IMG/VR virus record: IMGVR_UViG_3300042389_000225
Location: 1-24,703 of that record
DNA: 24,703 bases
Source of the DNA: a virus
Direction: 5' to 3' (one strand)
Part shown: in pieces, positions 20,936 through 24,703 of the stretch
Numbering within the stretch: position 1 is the stretch's first letter
Layout: the number at the start of each line of letters is the position of its first letter
The notes under the pieces: generated by a model
What the model saw: only the letters and a program-made list of their open reading frames with translations
Told to the model about the DNA's origin: nothing
Database searches by the model: none
Made by a program: the position numbers and the translations under genes

Positions 20936-23280
20936 GTAAAGCAACATTTACTTTTGGCAGATTTAACCCACCAACCGAAGCAGGTCATGGTAAACTTGTA
21001 TCTGCTGTTCAATCACATGCTGAGGAAAGTGGTGGCAAGCATTACATTTTCCCATCGCACACACAAGATTCTAGAAAAAATCCATTGTCACACGGCGAAA
21101 AGGCAGGCGCGTTAAGAAATTTATTCCCGAATGCCAATGTTGTATCTAATAGCAAAGTTAAAACTGCAATTGATGCAATGAAGCATCTAGAATCTAAAGG
21201 TCACACGCATGTAACAATGGTTGTGGGTTCTGATCGAGTAAAAGAGTTCCACACTTTACTCAATAAATATAGAAAGAAAGAATTTCCAGGAATTAAAAAA
21301 GTCGAAGTTAAGTCTGCTGGTCAACGAGATCCAGACGCAGAGGGTGCAGAAGGTATGTCTGCTTCTAAACTTCGTGGTTTAGTTAAGGCAGGTAAACGCG
21401 ACGAGTTTGTTAGCCATTACAGTAACAAAGAACTCGGTGCATCAATACATGATAAGGTAAAAAAAGCAATGAGCGAAGAAACAAATTCACCAATCGGCAT
21501 TTTCCTACTTGGCGGTCCAGGTAGCGGAAAGGACTATGTCCTGAAGAATATCTTTTCTCGATTTGATCTTGTTGAGGTTCAACTAGACCAAGTGCTTTCG
21601 GGTAAAGCCTCTGAACTATTGGAATCAAATGCAAACATTGTCGTCAATGGTGCTGCTGACGCGGATAAGATTGAACTCGTTAAGACTATGCTCGAAGGCT
21701 ATGAGTTTGATACTGTATATGTTTCTGTAACTAACAAAGTTTCTCGCGCTCGTAATGATGAACGAGCAGATCCACTACCAGAAAACAAGCGTTTAGAAAA
21801 GTGGTATCGTTCTGAAAAACTATCAGAAGAACTAGATTGCTTCGTGTTTAATAATTCAATTAATCTAAACGAATCTAGTCAAATGGAACAGATTATGTTC
21901 GCAAGCCAGATCGAAAAACTACTGGAGCGTCTAGTAGAAAGAGGGCTGGCATTATCTGAAAAAAAGTTGCCATCAGTTGCAAAAGATAAAGCGTCTGGAT
22001 TGCCAAAGAAGTATGTTGCTGGATTGAGTGCATCAACGGCGAAGGCTAGAGCATCACATTGGAGAGAAAAGGCAAAACTTTCTGACAGCGATCCTCGTGC
22101 ATACGAACCAGCTCCTGGCGATGCAACTGCCAAAACAAAGCCAAGCAAGTATACACTAAAAGTCCGTAAGATGATGGACGAAGCCAATGAGAAAAAGATT
22201 CGTCGCATAGCTCGCAGTGGAAACATCACTGCTGTTATGAACAAGAGAAAAGAAACGGGTCGTGTTTCTGAGGAAACAGTCGACGAAGGTGCGGCAGATA
22301 AGTCTTTATCAGCAAAAGCAGCCAAGTCAGGAATCTCAGTTTCTACTTTAAGAAAGGTGTATCGTCGTGGCGTTGCTGCTTGGAACTCTGGTCACCGCCC
22401 AGGAACCACGCCATCACAGTGGGGTCATGCTCGCGTGAACTCATATATCTCTAAAGGTAAAGGCACTTATCATGGTGCTGATAAAGATCTAAGAGAAGAT
22501 ATTGATCAGATGTTTGAACAAGAGATGGATTGCTGTCCAGAAAACTACGAAGAAGCCGTAGATCTAACACCAACATTGGCAAAATCATCCAAAAAGAAAA
22601 AGTCGCAAACAGTTCCACCTAATGCAAGAGATGCTGCTTTGGATGGTCTACCAGTCGTTACGAGCGGTTCGTATGTGCGCGAAGATATTACTTTGGAAGA
22701 AGCTGTCCAATACCATCTAGAAAATAAAATCTCGTTTACTGAAAATGCTTTCCGTCCAGGGTCAGAGATGTTTTTTGAAATGATCTCTGAAGCCAGACGC
22801 CTTTATTCTGAAGGCAATTATGCTCCAAAAGACGAGTGGGAAAGGGATATGCTTAATTCAAACATTGGCGAAATTGCCGAGTTTGAAGGGCAACAAGTTG
22901 TCCTAGATTATCCAGTAGAAGAAGGTTTAGAAGAAGCCTGTTGGTCTGGGTATACACAAAAAGGATTAAAGAAGAAGGGCAACCGAATGGTTCCCAACTG
23001 CGTTCCTGTAAATGAAGAAGATAAAACTGATGGCAAGGGCATTGGTAAGCCATGGCGCGAAGGTGGCGGTGGTGCGGTTTATGTTCGCACTGGTGATGGT
23101 GGCGTCAAGAAAGTCCGCTTCAGTCAGTCTGGAATGGCAAAGAAGTTCAATGATCCAGGAGCAACAAAGTCATTCGTTGCTCGCCATCGTTGCTTAACCA
23201 ATAAGGATAAGACCAGCGCGTCTTATTGGGCATGTCGTTATCCAAGATTCTTTAGCAATTCAGGCAAGATATGGTGGTAA
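20932..23280 (+). CDS. Mosaic protein: NMNAT-like, P-loop and virion-type modules
   Basis: A 782-residue multi-domain protein. Residues 1-175: nucleotidyltransferase of the NMN adenylyltransferase/cytidylyltransferase type, with GRFNPPTEAGH (T15-x2-G18-H19) and GMSASKLR (141-148) in place of the usual ISSTxxR. Residues 187-340: kinase-like P-loop domain, Walker A GGPGSGKD (194-201). Residues 351-415: the GLPKKYVAGLS...YEPAPGDATAKTKPSK module. Residues 458-522: SGIS...VYRRGVAAWNSGHRPGTTP module (DUF5824-like, from memory). Residues 580-665: FRPGSEMFFEMISEARRLY...IGEIAEFEG module. Residues 670-691: CWSGYTQKG...VPNCVP. Residues 728-770: VRF...RHRC...YWACRY. The N-terminal pair recalls NadR (adenylyltransferase plus kinase), but NAD synthesis is not established. 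The modules recur in marine T4-like phages, so a packaged or core-associated protein is my best guess. Confidence 0.75.
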   Translation: MSKATFTFGRFNPPTEAGHGKLVSAVQSHAEESGGKHYIFPSHTQDSRKNPLSHGEKAGALRNLFPNANVVSNSKVKTAIDAMKHLESKGHTHVTMVVGSDRVKEFHTLLNKYRKKEFPGIKKVEVKSAGQRDPDAEGAEGMSASKLRGLVKAGKRDEFVSHYSNKELGASIHDKVKKAMSEETNSPIGIFLLGGPGSGKDYVLKNIFSRFDLVEVQLDQVLSGKASELLESNANIVVNGAADADKIELVKTMLEGYEFDTVYVSVTNKVSRARNDERADPLPENKRLEKWYRSEKLSEELDCFVFNNSINLNESSQMEQIMFASQIEKLLERLVERGLALSEKKLPSVAKDKASGLPKKYVAGLSASTAKARASHWREKAKLSDSDPRAYEPAPGDATAKTKPSKYTLKVRKMMDEANEKKIRRIARSGNITAVMNKRKETGRVSEETVDEGAADKSLSAKAAKSGISVSTLRKVYRRGVAAWNSGHRPGTTPSQWGHARVNSYISKGKGTYHGADKDLREDIDQMFEQEMDCCPENYEEAVDLTPTLAKSSKKKKSQTVPPNARDAALDGLPVVTSGSYVREDITLEEAVQYHLENKISFTENAFRPGSEMFFEMISEARRLYSEGNYAPKDEWERDMLNSNIGEIAEFEGQQVVLDYPVEEGLEEACWSGYTQKGLKKKGNRMVPNCVPVNEEDKTDGKGIGKPWREGGGGAVYVRTGDGGVKKVRFSQSGMAKKFNDPGATKSFVARHRCLTNKDKTSASYWACRYPRFFSNSGKIWW

Positions 23281-23543
23281 AGCCATATATTGACGAACAA
23301 CTAAATAAATCGAGTTTTGTGCGTACATTCAAACACGATGTTTTAACAGAAGAATTGGTCTGGCATCGTGACGAAAAGGGTAGATATATTGAGGTTATAG
23401 AAGGTTCTGGTTGGGAAGTTCAATTAGAAAATAAACTTCCAATACCATTAATTAAAGGCGATAAGTTTTTTATTCCCGCAAAAACTTTTCATAGAATAAA
23501 ACGTGGGACAAATGATCTTACAGTAAAGATCGAGGAATCATAA
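23271..23543 (+). CDS. Small cupin-like protein
   Basis: A 90-residue protein with the strand-rich pattern of a single-domain cupin: ELVWHRDEKGRYIEVIEG, then GWEVQLENKLPIPL, then KGDKFFIPAKTFHRIKRG. H and E in the first part and H in the second could bind a metal as in cupin motifs 1 and 2. I recall similar small or fused modules in T4-like phages, always of unknown function. ATG 23271 overlaps the end of the mosaic gene by 10 bases, and the stop abuts the next ATG. The order suggests it was once, or sometimes is, a module of the larger protein. Confidence 0.68.
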   Translation: MVVKPYIDEQLNKSSFVRTFKHDVLTEELVWHRDEKGRYIEVIEGSGWEVQLENKLPIPLIKGDKFFIPAKTFHRIKRGTNDLTVKIEES

Positions 23544-24703
23544 ATGGCAGACGTAAAAGTTCCAGCATTATTGCATAAGATGTCAAAGGCTGCTCAAAAG
23601 GCATGGTATAAAAAGAATAACATGACGATGCCTTCAGAAGTCGAAGGCGGTAGATCTGCAGCTGCTGCGAAACGAGTTGTCGCTCCTGCACCTAGAAAGC
23701 AGATGACAGCTGCGCCACAATCTATTCGTGCAATGAATGCTGCGCGCCAAAAAGCGTACTACGAAAAAGGTGGTCGCCAACCAATTGGCGCTGGTGGATC
23801 TGGTGGCAGCAGTTCAATGGCTGGTGTCGGTCAAAGCAGCGCAAAGGAAATCATCAAGGGCATCAAAGCAGGATATAATCCAAAGGTTGCTCTAGTTCGT
23901 TACACTAACGAAGAAGCCGAGCAAATCGACGAAGTCACCAAGAAAGAAGCTGAAGCAGCTCTTGGTGGTCCAGTAAAAACAAAGCCAAAGATGCCAGCAG
24001 GAAAGCAACCAGAAGGGTATCGCTATGTTCGCGCTCTTGCTCGCAGGGCAATGAAGGCAGGATTGAAGAAAGAAGAAGTCGAGCAGATGGATGAAGCTCG
24101 TAGGTATAAAATTGAACCTAAAGAATCTCCTGTATTCAAAAATTCAGAAGCAAACCCAAAGATGCGACACTTTAGTATCTCTGTTAAGAATAAAGAAGTT
24201 GGCTGGCTAGAACATGACAAGGAAGACGACACAGTCCGTGGTAGTTTGCATGGCAAGCCTGTCAACATAAGCAGACATAAAGGGGATACTGTTGCCGACA
24301 AATTCAAATCATATATCAATAGAATGAAAGAAGAAGTCGAGCAAGGCAGAGGCAGATTAATGAACTCGCATGTTGCCTATCTAAGACCAAAAAAAAGTGC
24401 TCCATCGGATGTAAAAGATCACTTTGAAGTTCCAGTTAACTCAGATAGCAAAAAAGGTGCTCACGGCAAGTTTGCCAAAATATTTGGTAGCAGCATGGCC
24501 AAACACTATGAAGTTGTTCATGTAAAGCCATTTGTAAAACCAACAGTTGCAGAAGAAGTCGAGCAAATTGATGAAATTGATTACAAAAAGTATCTCAAAG
24601 TGAGTAGAGAAAAAAGACCACTTACGATGAAATCCGTCGATTCTGCTCTAGCTGCGGACAAAGCTGGTGACCCAAATCCACTTAGAAAACTTCAAAACAC
24701 TAA
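23544..24703 (+). CDS. Modular protein with repeated EEVEQ(I/M)DE linkers, 3' end outside window
   Basis: An open frame from ATG 23544 to the window edge without a stop (at least 386 codons). The N-terminus (MADVKVPALLHKMSKAAQKA) is followed by an Ala/Gly/Ser/Lys-rich low-complexity region with AYYEKGGRQPIGAGG. The sequence EEAEQIDE or EEVEQxxx recurs at residues 123, 177, 263 and 337, separating different short modules, for example MRHFSISVKNKEVGWLEHD (about 210-228) and HFEVPVNSDSKKGAHGKFAK. Three of the four copies end in I-D-E or M-D-E, close to the (I/L)-x-E cleavage rule of T4-type prohead proteases. It is therefore a good candidate for a packaged head protein cut into pieces during maturation. 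No enzyme motif seen. Directly follows the cupin-like gene. Confidence 0.72.
   Translation, partial: MADVKVPALLHKMSKAAQKAWYKKNNMTMPSEVEGGRSAAAAKRVVAPAPRKQMTAAPQSIRAMNAARQKAYYEKGGRQPIGAGGSGGSSSMAGVGQSSAKEIIKGIKAGYNPKVALVRYTNEEAEQIDEVTKKEAEAALGGPVKTKPKMPAGKQPEGYRYVRALARRAMKAGLKKEEVEQMDEARRYKIEPKESPVFKNSEANPKMRHFSISVKNKEVGWLEHDKEDDTVRGSLHGKPVNISRHKGDTVADKFKSYINRMKEEVEQGRGRLMNSHVAYLRPKKSAPSDVKDHFEVPVNSDSKKGAHGKFAKIFGSSMAKHYEVVHVKPFVKPTVAEEVEQIDEIDYKKYLKVSREKRPLTMKSVDSALAADKAGDPNPLRKLQNT
23910..24575 (+). repeat. Four dispersed in-frame copies of a GAAGAAGTCGAGCA linker
   Basis: Copies are at 23910-23933, 24072-24095, 24330-24346 and 24552-24575. The core GAAGAAGTCGAGCA is identical in the last three and has one change (GCC) in the first. 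All are in the reading frame, at codon distances of 54, 86 and 74. Three copies encode EE(A/V)EQ(I/M)DE; the third is followed by GRGRL. Nucleotide-level identity suggests recent duplication or recombination between copies. Confidence 0.7.

Noticed and set aside
21879-22325. 148-codon minus-strand frame
   Set aside because: Antisense shadow of the mosaic 782-residue gene in a region with strong protein-level modules on the + strand.
23301-23307. CTAAATA inside the cupin-like gene
   Set aside because: It is a single copy within coding sequence and over 200 bases from the next start, so it is not likely to be the promoter of the last gene.
1-24703. CRISPR array, insertion sequence, integrase or attachment site
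   Set aside because: No regularly spaced direct repeats, transposase motifs or tyrosine/serine recombinase motifs were seen. The only notable repeat is the in-frame linker at 23910-24575.

Overview
This window is a stretch of a T4-like myovirus (tailed phage) genome. The markers are the end of the translational repressor RegA, a gp43-type family B DNA polymerase, a UvsX recombinase, a small gene in the position of T4 gene 40, and the gp41 helicase. They occur in the same order and orientation as in T4 (regA-43-uvsX-40-41). Every supported gene is on the + strand. Genes are tightly packed, with many start/stop overlaps (ATGA, TAATG), and no gene-free stretch exceeds about 110 bases. The sequence does not identify the host. 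The AT-lean-rich base composition and the modular virion-type proteins at the right end suggest an aquatic T4-like phage, but that is an inference.

Layout. (1) 1-1385: end of regA, then dUTPase and dCMP deaminase, which supply dUMP and keep dUTP low. (2) 1386-4190: about ten small accessory genes, several of a kind recurrent in phages but without known function. There are two promoter-like modules and a structured leader, and one 53-residue membrane protein is easy to overlook. (3) 4193-9338: first sugar island, with a 2-oxoglutarate/Fe(II) oxygenase, two GT2-type glycosyltransferases (one with a degenerate metal motif), an NAD-dependent epimerase, a sugar C-methyltransferase and a third GT-A-like transferase. 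(4) 9331-10020: three small genes. (5) 10024-15328: replication/recombination core (43, uvsX, 40-like, 41). (6) 15325-17152: an HExxH metallopeptidase-like protein and a 403-residue protein with a possible nuclease-like motif pair. (7) 17163-19758: second sugar island (RmlB, RmlA, and a reductase related to the bifunctional plant/giant-virus rhamnose enzyme). (8) 19799-end: large modular proteins, probably late and virion-associated, preceded by a tandem CTAAATA motif.

How it fits together. RmlA and RmlB would make dTDP-4-keto-6-deoxyglucose. The 257-residue reductase keeps counterparts of both the reductase pair and the epimerase pair of plant NRS/ER, so it could finish dTDP-L-rhamnose, or a related sugar, without RmlC. 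The C-methyltransferase of island 1 belongs to a family that methylates dTDP-4-keto sugars, so the two islands may form one split pathway for a methyl-branched deoxysugar that the glycosyltransferases transfer to virion, DNA or host envelope. The T4 hydroxymethylcytosine genes (42, beta-gt) are missing from their usual place between 43 and uvsX. The most unusual features are this split sugar system, a terminator-shaped hairpin inside the gene 43 coding sequence, a 188-bp two-frame overlap of the gene 40-like gene with gene 41, and a modular protein whose segments are punctuated by a repeated EEVEQ(I/M)DE linker that matches the (I/L)-x-E pattern cut by T4-type prohead proteases.
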